A stretch of 64,000 nucleotides of DNA, taken from assembly GCF_963662255.1 (NCBI RefSeq), contig NC_085060.1, forward strand, positions 13,983,925 through 14,047,924. The letters are read 5' to 3'. The stretch's first letter is position 1; each line of letters opens with the position of its first letter. Source of the DNA: Cinclus cinclus. Lineage: Eukaryota > Chordata > Aves > Passeriformes > Cinclidae. A model generated the notes under the pieces. It saw only the letters and a program-made list of their open reading frames with translations. It ran no database searches and was not told the DNA's origin. The position numbers and the translations under genes were made by a program. Shown here one piece after another: positions 52,531-63,699 of the stretch.

Positions 52531-53639
52531 GCTGAGGGTGGAGCCTGCAGTGCCGCACAGAAAAGTGAACACTGATGAGATAAATATTCTTATTTTCTCC
52601 CAAAGCAACAGCTCTGGTGGGTCCGTGTGGGTCCTCTCCCCATCACTGCCCAGATCCTGCTCCAGCCTCTGCAAGAGGAGCAGTGCCTTTGGAACAACAA
52701 GTAGGAACCAGGAGCAGGTCTTGGTGGAGGTCAGTCTCCAACCAGGAGATGGCTCTGGTGGGGGAAGAGCTCAATGAATTCCTGAGGTGAATGGTGAGCT
52801 GGGGCAGGACCCTGGAGAGGCTGAGCTCAGGAGCTCATGGCACCAAATTCTGAATGATTCCAAGTCCAGACCCAGCAGCAATTTTTCTGCAATGACAAGA
52901 AAATCTCTTTTATTGAGGGCAAACCACTAAACAGAAGTCCTGCTTCCAGAGGAAAAACCGTTCCAAGCCCACCAGAGCCAGGGAAGCCTAAGGCTGTCCC
53001 CACAAGCCCTGGGCTGCTTCCAGGAGGCTGATAGGTGTGGACTGCCTGACCAGTCTGAAACACACTGGGTTCCCATTTTAGTGACAGTGATTCCTGAATT
53101 TCGGGTAAGAAACATCCCCATTGGTGCTGCTGCCCTCGCCCTGATGAAAGGGAAATAGATCCATGACTATTTTGTCAGTAAATGTTTTTCCTGGCAATGG
53201 GACCTGCTGGCTTTTCAAAAGCAAGTGAAAATTTGGTTCCATCCAGCTGTTCCCATGTACTGAGGTGGGAAAGCAGGGCTGGCTGGGAGCAGACAGCCAG
53301 GGAATGAAAGGCTGAGGAGCAAAACTCATCAGTCACTGCTCAGGACCTTCCCTGCTTCCAGAGCTCCTTCTGGGCACAAACTGAAGGCTCTGGGAGCAGT
53401 CACAGCAGGGAGGAGCCCCCCATGGCCCCAGAATGAGCAGGGGGGTCCAGGCTGACATTCCTGGAGGAAGGCTCTTGGGGGGCTCATTATGGACACCCTG
53501 CTCCAGCCAGGCCCCAGGATTAGTGCTGGATGACTGGGGAAGATGCTGCCTTCTCAGTCTCACTGGGAAACAAATCCTGCTGGTGATGGAACCTTACCTG
53601 AGCTCATTACTGAGCTCACCTGCCCTGGAGAGAGACTTT
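52531..53639. other. Unique noncoding sequence, no gene recognised
   Basis: No repeat recognised. Frames are short and lack domains. Confidence 0.3.
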
Positions 53640-53884
53640 GAGCAAGGACTTGGAGTGACAGGATGCAGGGAAAGGCTCCCCACTGCCAGAGGGCAAGGTT
53701 AGATGGAATTTTGGAAAGAATTGTCCAGAGAAGCTGCGTCTGCCCCACTCCTGGAAGTGTTCATGGCCGGGTGGGACAACCTGGAGCAACCTGGGATAGT
53801 GGAAGGTGTCCCTGCCCATGGCAGGGGTGAAATTGGATGATCTTTAAGGTCACTTCCAACCCAACCCATTCCATGACTTTATGG
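53640..53884 (+). mobile_element. CR1 LINE 3'-end fragment
   Basis: GAGCAAGGACTTGGAGTGAC, AGGCTCCCCACTGCCAGAGG, CCACTCCTGGAAGTGTTCAT, GGGATAGTGGAAGGTGTCCC, CCATGGCAGGGGTGAAATTG, TTCCAACCCAACCCATTCCA. Confidence 0.95.
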
Positions 53885-54059
53885 TTTTTCCCTTCCTGGA
53901 TGAGCCTTCTCCCATTACTCACCCGGAGACTCGGCTGTAGGGAAATAAAAAGATTTCTCCGAGGGAGCCAAAGGCTGCTTTGCCCAAGAAGCCATGGGAA
54001 GCCAATGGCAGCAACCGAGTCAAGATCCAGTGAGCCTCGACTGCAGGAGCATCCTGGAT
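53885..54059. other. Unique noncoding sequence
   Basis: No feature recognised. Confidence 0.3.
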
Positions 54060-54570
54060 GCCTCTCACAGTCCTGAATATTCATGGAAAAATCAGTGTTA
54101 ACAGCTCAGCAGGGAGCACGACCGAGCGCTGCCCAGACACTTTGCATCCTGGCCCGGGAATCCACATGGGGCTGCTCGGAGCGAGCCAGGAAGAAAATGA
54201 ACTGAAACCTCAGCCGCCAAACCTGACAGCGGCCTAATTTGGGAAGGCAACTTGCCCCAGGCCCTGCCTGCGGGGCTGCGAGAGCAAACGGCTCTAAACG
54301 CTCCCCAAAGCCCTCCAGCCTGTGCCTGAGCCCCTGGAGGCTCAGCCCGGGAGCGGCTCCGGGGCTCTCCAGCCGGGGATGTGCCGGACGGTGGGAGCAG
54401 CGCTGGGAGCTGTCAGTGCCAGCAGGGCATCGCTCCCAGCTAATTGCTCGGGATGACTCTGCAGGGCCACGGCTGGCGCTGGAAAAACCCATCCATCAGC
54501 GCTTCCCTCGGGAAGGCGGCGGCGCGGAGCTGATCTGCATCTCCTGGGACAGTCCTGGCGCAGGTGAGGA
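54060..54570. other. CpG-retaining GC-rich candidate regulatory or exonic region
   Basis: Starts with AATATTCATGGAAAAATCAG (AT-rich), then CpG-retaining sequence (GACCGAGCGCTGCCC, CTCAGCCGCCAAACCTG, GGCGGCGGCGCGGAGC). It lies in a 222-codon plus frame (54239-54907). A good donor consensus GCGCAG then GTGAGG occurs at 54561-54562. No start context, acceptor or protein domain supports a gene, so this is a weak first-exon or enhancer candidate. Confidence 0.25.
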
Positions 54571-55005
54571 GCCCGGTTTCCCCGCTCCTTCTGCACTTGG
54601 CTGGTTTGGCTGGAGCTCTGCAGCCCCTGGGTGTGATCTGCCCGCTCTCCTGCCATCCATCCGCACATTCCGTGTCCTCCCCGTGCCTTTTAACCTTGCG
54701 CAGATTTTAAACGAGGCCGTTTCCTTCGGCTTGCACAGCACTTTATTTGTTCTTTATAGCCCCGGCTCACACAGGGGGGATGTTGCTCCAAGAAAAATCC
54801 TTGCTGCAGGGAGCAGAGGACGGACTGGCTCTCGGGGTGTGACCCTGCTTCTGACATTGACTCTCCGCAGGCCAAGTGTCCCCTCTGCTGTAAAACAGGA
54901 CCGGTGACATTCACCTGGTTGCTGGAGGAGCTGGTACTGAGCATTAACCATCTCAGATAAAATCAGGTTTTTAACCCCTAAAAGTGCAGGGAGAGGGGAA
55001 TTATA
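54571..55005. other. Unique noncoding sequence
   Basis: Includes a short AT-leaning patch around 54735-54765 (CACTTTATTTGTTCTTTATAG). No feature recognised. Confidence 0.3.
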
Positions 55006-55072
55006 AATCACGGAACTGTTAAGGTTGGAAAAGACCTTTAAGGTCACCAATTCCAATAATCAAACCAGCAGC
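55006..55072 (-). mobile_element. CR1-type LINE 3' fragment, alternative subfamily
   Basis: Reverse orientation: AATCACGGAACTGTTAAGGT, TGGAAAAGACCTTTAAGGTC, ACCAATTCCAATAATCAAAC. It is followed at once by a short AGC-rich trinucleotide run (55068-55088). Confidence 0.8.
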
Positions 55073-56440
55073 AGCAGTAGCAGCAGAGTGTAATGAGTTC
55101 ATACTGCTCATGTCATGAGCACATCTGGGGTGACAGTGCTCGTGTGCCTCTGGGCCACCTCTGGTGCATGATCCAGACATCAACCACAAAGTCCAAGGCA
55201 GAGAGGAGGCTTCCCCACTTTCAGGGATTAAGGAATTTGGTTAAATTCAGCCCAAGCTCAGCCTGAGTACCAGTGCTACTCCCATGCCAGGGAGGGTGAG
55301 GAGCTAACAAAATTCCCTGGCACTTGCTCTTTTTCCTGCCAACGAAGTTGCAAGAGGTGCTGGGTGCTGGATGCTACTTTTCCATGCTCAAGTGATGAGG
55401 GGATGTGGGTTCAGCATCTTCCCACATCCCAGGGAGCTGAGACAACGCTGGGGCTGGAGCAGGAGGGATGGGATGCACCCACCAGCTGTGAGATCTCCCA
55501 CATGTGGGACAAGCCATGAGCTCAAGCCCAACACCTGGAAAGCCTATCACTCCTGGATCCTTGTTTGGCATCAGCCAGGAGCCAGCTTTTTCCTTGATTC
55601 TTCATCTTTCCATAGAAATCCTTACATCTCTGCCTGTGGTCCTTAGGCTTTTGCTGTTCCGTCCCGATTATTTCCTTTGTGCCTCCTTCTCCAGTTCCAA
55701 AACCCGGGGTGATGGATCACCTGGAGGCAGCAAACAGCATTCCCACTCCTAAGGGATCTCAGGCCAGATTTTTCAGCAGTGGCAGCCCCCAAAAGCAGCC
55801 CTGGAGCCGGCCCAGTCCAGCTGGGCAGAGGAGCAGGAAGAGGAGCTGATGGATCCCAAAGGCTCCCACTCAGCAACAGCCACAGCGATTAACTGGGAAT
55901 TGGGAGAGAATAATTGGGTATTTAACCCAATGCTGGCACCACAGGCCTTGTGCTGGAGCTGGAGAGAGGGGAGAAAGATCCACTCTGGAGCTGCAGGATC
56001 CTCTCCTGAGCCCTGGGATGTTGATACCCCCTGGTTGCATCCCAACTTTCAACAGCTGGTTCATCCCCAAGGCATGCTCATATTGGGTGGGGGGATAGAG
56101 GAGAGAGGAGCTTCATGGAGGTTGACATGGATAAAAACACTCCCCAGTCTGGCTGTGTTTGTCTTTTTTTTTTTTTTTTATGAGCTTTTGTTCTGTTTTT
56201 TTTATGGTTTTCTAATTCTCAGAGAAAAACAGGCTTGGAGAGATTTCAGCCTTTCTCACAGTGCTTCAAACACAAATGTGGAAGCATCAATTGTCTCCAT
56301 GTAAACAAGCAGAGAGCCAAGGCCACCAGTCTGGGCTTGGACAACCCGAAATTCCCTGCAAACTGATTCTTTTTATGCCACTGCCCATTAGTCAGGGTGA
56401 GGCAATGGCTGCAGACACGGGAAATCCATGGAAGCCGTAG
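55073..56440. other. Unique noncoding sequence, no gene recognised
   Basis: Two T-runs lie at about 56166-56179 and 56196-56202. A small AT-rich patch (AATTGGGAGAGAATAATTGG) is at 55897-55925. No repeat family recognised. Confidence 0.3.
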
Positions 56441-56585
56441 AGTCACAGAATTCCAGAACCATTTGGGTGGGCAACAACCTTAAAGCTCAACTCATCCCAC
56501 CCCTGCCATGGGCAGGGACATCTTCTACTGTCCCAAGTTTGTACAAGCCTGGCCTTGGGCACTTCCAGGGATGGGGCAGCTGCAC
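56441..56585 (-). mobile_element. CR1 LINE 3'-end fragment
   Basis: Reverse orientation: AGTCACAGAATTCCAGAACC, ATTTGGGTGGGCAACAACC, CCTGCCATGGGCAGGGACAT, GGCACTTCCAGGGATGGGGC. Confidence 0.92.
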
Positions 56586-58079
56586 CAAATGCCATGTGAA
56601 TGGTCACATCAGCCTGACAGTCCTGGACTGGACAATTCCCAAATCTACAGGATCTGTCCTGATAACCACTCCAGCATTCCCATCACACATCAGCACTCAG
56701 GAGAGTCAGTGGTTTTGTCCTTTGCTGTCAATCAGCTTTACTAATGAATTTTTATTAGAGCAAACAAGCATTTAACTCATCCCCCCACAGGGCCATCCTT
56801 GTTGGCCACAAAACATCTTCCCCAGACCCATTTCTGAATTCCCTGCTCCCCAGTGAATTAAAACCTCGGGAGTGAACATGAGAGCAAAACCTCTGGGCTG
56901 GGATGTCCCACACCAGCCTCCTGTGGCAGCAACATGGCTCTGTGTCCTGAGGGCACGAGGGTTTGCTTTTAACCTCAAATATCCTGAGCAGAAGCATTTT
57001 TACAAACCCCAGACAGCAAAAGAAGGGTTAACCCCATCACAGCCCCCCGAAAAAGAGGTGGAAATGGAGATACAGGAGGATAAAAGGGCTCTCAGGAGGG
57101 GTCAGCTTGAGAGGAAGAAAAACAGAGGAGAGAAAAGGAACTTGCTTCCACACAAACCCCAAAGGGTTGAAAACATTTGTGAAACAAAGGGTCAAAAGGA
57201 GTGGGGCACATCCTGAACGAGCTGGGACGTTCCCAGGAGGGGAGGGACAGCACCACCACACACAGTCCTGGCTGGGTGCTGGGATAGGGAACAGCTATTT
57301 CCTGGGGAAAAACCCTAAATGAGGAGGATTCCAGCCTTATGGATGGGGAAGGCAGGAGGCTGCAGCAACACCTCAGCAGCAGCAGCAGCTTTCCTGTTGG
57401 CCTGGGATCATTAGGCAGAATATTGGCTCAAAACTGAACCTGGGGGTATTGAGATGCTCCCAGCTCCTGCCTTTCCCTCTCCACTGAAGGCTGGCTCCTG
57501 AGCTGGTTGCTATGGGGAGGAACAGAGCAGTGTCCTCATGGATGGGGGGGGAGATGGAGGAGATGGAAGAGACCGAGGAGATGTGCTGGGGGACAGCTCC
57601 TCATGGCAATGCTAAATTTGGCCTGATGGATTGGGAACAGATGAGACTCTGGGGACACAGTGCCCAGCGTTCAAGGTGATACAAAACAGTGGCTAGAAAT
57701 ATCCTGATGGATGAGGGAGCAGATCCCACCCCATCGTTTGGGGAATGGGTGAGAAATGGAGAAAAAACTGGGAGCAGAACTGCAGGGAGAGGCTGTGATG
57801 GATGCAGCACCTCAGTCCAAGCTCAGCTGAGCTCTGTGGGCACAGGCCATGGGTTATTCTGGCACATCTCCCTCCTCTTGGCACCTCTGAAACACATGAA
57901 ACACTCGGCAGAGCCCTGGAGCCATGAGCCCCCACACCAGGCAGCCGCTCTAGCCACCGGGAAGCAATCCCTTCCCTGGCACCACCGCAGCTGAAATATG
58001 GATTGAGGAGAGGAACTGCTCCAAAAGGAAAGACAGAGAGACAACTTTGTTGTCCTGGCCAAATCCAAGCTTGCCAAAT
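56586..58079. other. 1.5 kb of unique noncoding sequence, no gene recognised
   Basis: A short (CAG)n run is at about 57371-57388. A 115-codon plus frame (56872-57216, lysine/arginine/glutamate-rich) covers a purine-rich stretch and has no recognisable domain. Confidence 0.3.
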
Positions 58080-58510
58080 CCCTCTACTCTAAAATGCTGC
58101 CTGCATTTTCAATAAATAAGGAGAAATCAAAACAAACCCCCGTTCCTCCCGCTCCGGCACAGGCTGATTCCCAGACACCTGCCACATCCAGTGCTGGCAT
58201 TGTCGGGAGAATGGATCTGCCCGTATCACTTGCACATTTGTCTGTAAAGCTCATTAAGATCGGGTGAGATGAAAGGCAGCGCCGCAATGTAAGATCATTA
58301 TCGTTATCAAAAGGAACACAGCGAACTGCTGCTCAAGAGGCAGATCTGTTTCCGTGTAAGAGCTGTTCAAAGTTTGCCCCGACGCTCCCTAATAAGGTGC
58401 CTGTTCTAGGAATCAACTTCAAGAGCTTCCCTCATGCTGGGGAAAACTTCCAAGGACCCCTTTGCCCCTTGCATCTGTCACGCGAATTTTCCGAGGTGTT
58501 TCTGACATAG
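58080..58510. other. Strong candidate conserved noncoding element with an 80-codon open stretch
   Basis: Non-repetitive AT-balanced sequence that keeps CpGs: ATTTTCAATAAATAAGGAG, GAATGGATCTGCCCGTATCA, GTCTGTAAAGCTCATTAAGA, AAGATCATTATCGTTATCAA. From 58268 a plus-strand frame is open for 80 codons to a stop at 58508. It has no initiating Met in a good context and includes ADLFPCKSCSKFAPTLPNK, which contains a single Cys-x-x-Cys. I recognise no protein, and a regulatory element that happens to be open is more likely. Confidence 0.45.
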
Positions 58511-58580
58511 TGGAGGCGGTTTGGATACAGGGAAGGGGATCCTGTGTCCCAGAGCTCCCAGCTTGGGGGGGTGCTGGCCA

Positions 58581-58930
58581 CCTGTGATGTGACCATGGAC
58601 ATCTTTGATGTTCCCATGGACACGTGTGATGTAATCATGGAATTGTGTAATATGGAATTGTGTGATGTGACATGGACACGTTTGACCTGTGTACATCTGT
58701 GATGTCATCATGGTCATCTGTGATGTGACCATGGATGTGTGTGATGTCACCATAGAATCGTGTGATGTGACCATGGATATGTGTGATGTGACAGGGACAT
58801 GTTTGACTTGACTGTGTACATCTGTGATGTGACTATGGGCATCTATGATGTCACCATGGAATTGTGTGATGTCACCATGGATGTGTGTGATGTCACCGTG
58901 GACGTGTGTGACATCACCATGGACATCTCT
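58581..58930. repeat. 21-bp minisatellite with ~121-bp higher-order unit
   Basis: Units like GTGTGATGTCACCATGGATG repeat with 21-bp spacing and local gains or losses. GACATG/GACACG then TTTGAC and TGTACATCTGTGATG recurs 121 bp apart (TTTGAC at 58681 and 58802), showing a second level of duplication. Because 21 is a multiple of three, both strands stay open (243 codons at 58478-59209 minus, 200 at 58799-59401 plus), giving Asp-Val-Thr-Met or His-Gly-Asp-Ile repeats. I treat those as artefacts. Confidence 0.92.
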
Positions 58931-59579
58931 CAGCTCATTCCCAGCTGCCTCCCCTCCTTCCATCCCCATGGAATGAGCATTGGCAGAAGCTCTCACAAGT
59001 GGGATGGAGCCCAGTGCTCGACCCAGCCCCCACTGGGCAGCACCAGATGCCTTCCAGAGAATTCCAGGTTGGGTTTCAATACACAAATCCAATCCGGAGT
59101 GGTCTCCCCAGCAGAAATTCCTCAAGGAATAGCCCTGGTGGGCACCACAGAGCAGAGCAGGGACCCCCTCAGCCATCGCCAGGCAACACCACCACATGCC
59201 ACCTCCCACCAGTGCCTCCTAGTCACACTGCCAGAGACCTTCATGTGTGGAGTCCTGCCTGCCCCAGATGTTCCAGAAGCTTCCCATGGGGTCACAGCCC
59301 CCCACACAGAGCCTGAAATAGGAACTGGCTGGTTTAAAACAGCCTCCTGTTCCTATGCTGGGAGGCTGCTGGAGCCAAGCCTCAGGCTCAGAGCTGACTG
59401 ATGGGAATTCGGATGCAGAGAATCCTCTTCTGCCTGGAGGAAGCAGAAGAGTTAAACTTGCTCAAGGCACCATAATTTTTTCCAAGAAGAAAACCGTTCT
59501 TCCCACACAGGGTCAGTTCTTTTTTGAAACCAGCCTCTCTTTTATCCCCAAGAAAATCTGCTCATAATTATAAAGCAGG
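58931..59579. other. Unique noncoding sequence
   Basis: No gene or repeat recognised. Confidence 0.3.
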
Positions 59580-60020
59580 GAAGGAGAGGTTTCTGGAAAT
59601 ATTCATTTGCAGCTGAGCCATTTTCACCCTGGCACAGGCGGAGCGAGCCTTCCTCACTCCCATCTGTCGCGTTCGCAGCGCCGCCGATGCCAGCCAGGCT
59701 CTGCCACCCAGCGTGGCACACTCGGCAGGGACAACGTGACACCGAGCTGGGAGGGGGCCAGGGGGCCGCCAAGAAAGTGGGAAGGACTCGGAGCGCGCGT
59801 CCTGCCCAAGATGTTCTTCTTACACATGAACAGCTTGGCAGCACGAGGGGCTGGGAGGGGGGGGAAGAGGAGGAGGAGGAGGAGAAGGAGGAGGAGGAAC
59901 ACTTCAGGCGTTGTTGGGTGCTGTTTGGGAAGAGATGAATGGAAAAGCGCACAGAGCCGAGTTTGATGGAGTTGACAGAGTCCATCTCCATCAGCATCGT
60001 GCTCCAAACCAGAGCACCAG
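59580..60020. other. Candidate conserved noncoding region with a GGA repeat
   Basis: GGAAATATTCATTTGCAGCT then CpG-retaining CTGTCGCGTTCGCAGCGCCG, CCACCCAGCGTGGCACACTC and GATGGAGTTGACAGAGTCC. Interrupted by the GGA trinucleotide run listed separately. A 161-codon minus frame (59542-60027) is open through the GGA run (poly-Ser) and is discounted. Confidence 0.38.
59865..59898. repeat. (GGA)n trinucleotide microsatellite
   Basis: GAAGAGGAGGAGGAGGAGGA then AAGGAGGAGGAGG: about 11 units with one AAG interruption. Confidence 0.9.
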
Positions 60021-60159
60021 GGGCCACTCAGCCCAAATCAGGCATCTCACATTCCCTGTGTCCTCTCAGCACCTCCATCTGCCTCCAGGTGATGGGATCC
60101 ATGCTTCTTCTTCAGGGAAACTGCTCTGGCTTCTCCCATCCCTCTTCTATAGCCTCATC
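60021..60159. other. Unique noncoding sequence
   Basis: No feature recognised. Confidence 0.3.
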
Positions 60160-60345
60160 TCATTTCCACAGCCACAAATAAATCAATCTGCTGCTGGTGC
60201 CTCCACCTCCAAATATTTATAGAGTGTTATTACACTTTTCACTCCCTGCCTGCTCACACGCGCCCTTTCCTTTAAACATCTCCCCACCCAGCTCTGGATA
60301 TTTAGTTCTTTTAATCCCTCCCCATAAATCTCCCCTGATCCACTC
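60160..60345. other. AT-rich island, candidate conserved noncoding element
   Basis: CACAAATAAATCAATCTGCT, CCAAATATTTATAGAGTG, TTATTACACTTTTCAC, GGATATTTAGTTCTTTTAAT and CCCATAAATCTCCCC. Similar texture to the islands at 42485 and 31420. Confidence 0.42.
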
Positions 60346-60849
60346 CCCGTGCTGTATCCATTCATTTCTCTGGATGAGAGGCACTGTGATGGATTGGCAC
60401 AGCAGAGCTGTCCAGGAAGGGGCTGTTGTCACCTCCCTTCATGGCACAATGCCTGGGGACCATGGCTCAGAGGGTGTTGGACACCTCTAAGCATCTCCTG
60501 GGCTCCTCCTATTATTCCTAGCTCTATCCAGACTTCAGCTTTCTGCCCTTGTTGGATTTTGCATTTTCTTATTTCTCTCTTTTTTTTCCCCCTCCCTTCT
60601 CCCAACTACAAATGACAAAATTGCCAGCAGCTCCCAGACAAGCTGCAAACCCAGGAATCAGCTATTTCTGGAGACGGAATTTTAACTTCCTTTCTTGATT
60701 TGCAAATTGCTGGGGAGCAGCTTGTGAGGCTCAGGAAACCAGGAGTCAGGGAAGGCTGCAAGTTCACACACCACGTGGGATCCTTCAGTGGGGCAAGGTC
60801 TGAGCCCTCAGGAGCAGCAGCTGCACTCCCTAGGTTCAACATAATCTTC
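60346..60849. other. Unique noncoding sequence
   Basis: Pyrimidine-rich run near 60570-60600. No feature recognised. Confidence 0.3.
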
Positions 60850-60980
60850 TGGGAATCTTGGAATTGTTGGGGTTGAAAGAGACCTTAAAGCCCATTTCAT
60901 TCCCCCCCTTGCCACAGGCAGGGACACCTTCCAGGACACACTTCCCATCCAACCTGGCCTTGGACACTTCCAGGGATGCT
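60850..60980 (-). mobile_element. CR1 LINE 3' fragment
   Basis: Reverse orientation: GGGAATCTTGGAATTGTTGG, GGTTGAAAGAGACCTTAAAG, CCACAGGCAGGGACACCTTC, CTGGCCTTGGACACTTCCAG. The 'cccaggttgctcc' segment is replaced or deleted. Confidence 0.92.
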
Positions 60981-62234
60981 GCTCTTGCCCTGCAGCATCC
61001 CCATGGCCTCTCCAAGCTGGAATGGGGATGGCATGTGCAGGGAAAGAATGTGCTCAGCCCAGCAGCTCTGCCATGGCCAGCATGGCTCAGGGAAATTTGA
61101 GGAAGGGAGAAAGAAAGTTTATCTTCAACAGGGAAGAAAAGAGGGAAATGTGATTGTTCTTGCCAGGAGAGCCCCAAGCAGAGCTGCAAAATCTCCTGGA
61201 GTTTATGATTTGCTGGAATAAAGCTACTTCAGGCAATAAACCCCTGGTGGCTGTGGCTGATGGAGCTGGTGACACAGAACCTGGGATTACAGCCTGCCAT
61301 GGAGCCCTCTCCCTGCCAGGATAACCCCCAGATAAGCACAGAACTGCCCAATTAAACAGCCTGTGTGAAGCCATGGGAAAGGCTGAAGGGATTTAGGGAG
61401 CTCTGGGTGGTTTTCCAGTCAAGGGATCAGATGCAGGCACTCAGCCTCACAAAAGGTCTAATGCTCTGGGGGGGACACAGAGCAGGCAGGGCTGGAAGCA
61501 GCGTCCCATCACTGCTCAGGGAGGCACAACAGGCTCAGCAAGGGCACTGGATAGGAGTTCTTCAGGGAATTACAGCACTTGAATCATCCCCAAGCCTGCA
61601 GTGAGAGGTCGCTTCCTCCATGGCTTCACCAGTTTTGGTCCAGCTCAAAACTCCCCCAACCCAGGAACCATCCCACACGATCCCAGCTCTCCTCTTCTCT
61701 GAACTCCCAGCCCTCACTTCCACAGGCAGACTTCATCCCAAGCACAGAGGTGTCCTTGTTCCCCAAAAGACTTGGAGGAAGGGTTAACCCTGTATCACTG
61801 GGGGGTGATGGACTGAGTGGGGCTGAACTCCTGGCTGGGCTGAAATCCCAAGAAAAGTCCTCAGCTCCTTCATTTCTGAACCACCTATTATCCCCACCCA
61901 GCTCCATTTCCCACCCATCAGGTGCTGCTTTTTTGTATCTAAGCAAACCCAGCTGTGCTCAAAGCCCTCATGCCATTAATCCAACCTCAGTCCCCTCACA
62001 GAATGTTTCTGTGACCCTTTACAAATTCTGGGGCTGGGCAGAGCCCATGGCAGAGGAATTTTTTTTGCCTGCAGGGGTTGCTTGTGCTGTTGAACAAGCA
62101 TCACGTTCCTCCTGCCATGGTGAGCTGGGATGTCTCAGCTCTGTCCCAGTCAGCTCCAGTGAACTGGACTGGTGTCCCCAGACAAAGCATGGTACCCCTC
62201 TGTCAGGACAGGAGCTGCTCCAGGTCCCAAATGC
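60981..62234. other. Unique noncoding sequence, no gene recognised
   Basis: A 222-codon plus frame (61579-62247) is Ser/Pro-rich without a domain or splice support. Confidence 0.3.
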
Positions 62235-62425
62235 ACGGGAGCTGTAATTATCCCTTGGCCCTGGCACAAATGGCTCATTTGACTTTGAACTCTGAGTGCT
62301 GACATGCTGGCTGGGCTTGGAATTGGGGTTTAAATCAAGGAGTTTCCCTCCAGGGAGCAGGGGGAGAAGGAGACAATTAGATTTGAGCCCTGAAGTTTTA
62401 CAAGTCTAATAAATTTCCTGGTAGC
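62235..62425. other. Candidate conserved noncoding element
   Basis: GAGCTGTAATTATCCCTTGG, GGCTCATTTGACTTTGAAC, GGGGTTTAAATCAAGGAG and CAATTAGATTTGAGCCC then CAAGTCTAATAAATTTCC. CTTTGAAC resembles a TCF/LEF site. Confidence 0.42.
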
Positions 62426-63202
62426 CTGCGGCTGCTGGGGAGAGCCAGGGCGGAGCCCTTGGTGAAGGAAAGCCGGAATTTCTCCAGGCAGGAAGCCACA
62501 GAGGCACCACAGAGCTCTGTCGGTCAGGGGGGTGACTTGTCTGACTCCCCAGGGCCACCCCTGGCTGGGGCTGAGAGGCGGGCATGGGGACACCATGTCC
62601 TCAGGAGTGACAATCCAGCATCCCACTCTGCCCATTCCCGGTGGTCTTGGGCTGCTCCGTGGCAGAGGAGAAGAGGAAGGTCAGAGCCAGCAGAGTGGAG
62701 GGAAGCAGCTGCTGGACGCAGCAGGAGGATGAGCAGCTTCCTAATTGTGCTTCACTGCTGGAAAAGGGTCACGGCAGGGAGGTGACGAGGTGTTGGCACC
62801 AGCACAAAAACACCTGGCAGGGACAGGGCAGGGCACCCGGGGAGGGGAAGCAGCATCACCCCCAGGCTCCTACAGCCTTTGGGAGCCCAGCTGGGCCTAC
62901 GGCCACTCCTTATCCTGCCAGAGCTGCTCTTCTTCCAGCCAGGACCTGACACTTCTCTTCAGCAATGCTAATAGAGGAGGATGGAGAAGGAGGCTCCTTT
63001 CTCCAGGAAATGCAGCATCCCAGAACCCCTGCAGCAAAGGCTGCGCTGCCACCTGGGCTGGTTTCTATCTCCTCCCACGGGCAGGTGAGAGGGAGCAGCT
63101 GGATGAGCTGCTGCTCTGGGCTGATCCCAAGGGAATCACGTACCTGGCACAGCCACCTGCCCACGTCTGCCTGGACTCTCCGGGGGGTGAGGGCTCTGTG
63201 CC
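62426..63202. other. Unique noncoding sequence, no gene recognised
   Basis: A 254-codon plus frame (62745-63509) extends into a CR1 copy, so it is discounted. Confidence 0.35.
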
Positions 63203-63446
63203 ACAGAATCATGGAATGCTTTGGGTTGAAAGCTTAAGGCCCATCCAGTGTCACCCCATGCTGTGGGCAGGGACACCTTACACTATTCCAGGTTACTCCA
63301 ACCTGGCTTTGAATGGTTCCAGGGATGGGGCAGCCACAGCTGCTCTGGGCAACCTGTGCCAGGGCCTCACCAGCCTCACAGGTGGTGAATATTTCCTCCT
63401 AATATCCCATCTAACCCTGCCCTCTGGCAGCGGGAAGTCATTCCCC
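63203..63446 (-). mobile_element. CR1 LINE 3'-end fragment, well preserved
   Basis: Reverse orientation: CAGAATCATGGAATGCTTTG, GGCCCATCCAGTGTCACCCC, GCTGTGGGCAGGGACACCTT, CAGCCACAGCTGCTCTGGGC, CTCCTAATATCCCATCTAAC, CCTCTGGCAGCGGGAAGTC. Confidence 0.96.
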
Positions 63447-63699
63447 AGCTGGGGCAGCACAGGAGGGGCTGAGGCAGAGACACAGCACAGCGAGGAGGGG
63501 TTCGGGTAATAATGAAGAACCCTGGGAGCTCTCCTCCTGTGCTGCCTCGCACAGGGATGGTTTCCTCTGTCCCTGCCCTGGCATTGCCAGGTGCAGCTCT
63601 CCCACTGCCAGGATGTCTCTGGAGAGGAGCAGAAATGCCACTCGCAGCTGATCCCTTTCTCCACACTCTGGAGAATCCCCCCGTTGCTGTCCAAAGAAA
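63447..63699. other. Unique noncoding sequence
   Basis: No feature recognised. Confidence 0.3.

Noticed and set aside
58478..59209. 243-codon minus frame with His-Gly-Asp-Ile repeats
   Set aside because: It is the translation of a 21-bp minisatellite; the opposite strand is open over part of the same array.
59542..60027. 161-codon minus frame with poly-Ser
   Set aside because: Poly-Ser comes from the GGA microsatellite read on the other strand.
62745..63509. 254-codon plus frame
   Set aside because: The last third lies in a CR1 fragment; no splice or domain support.
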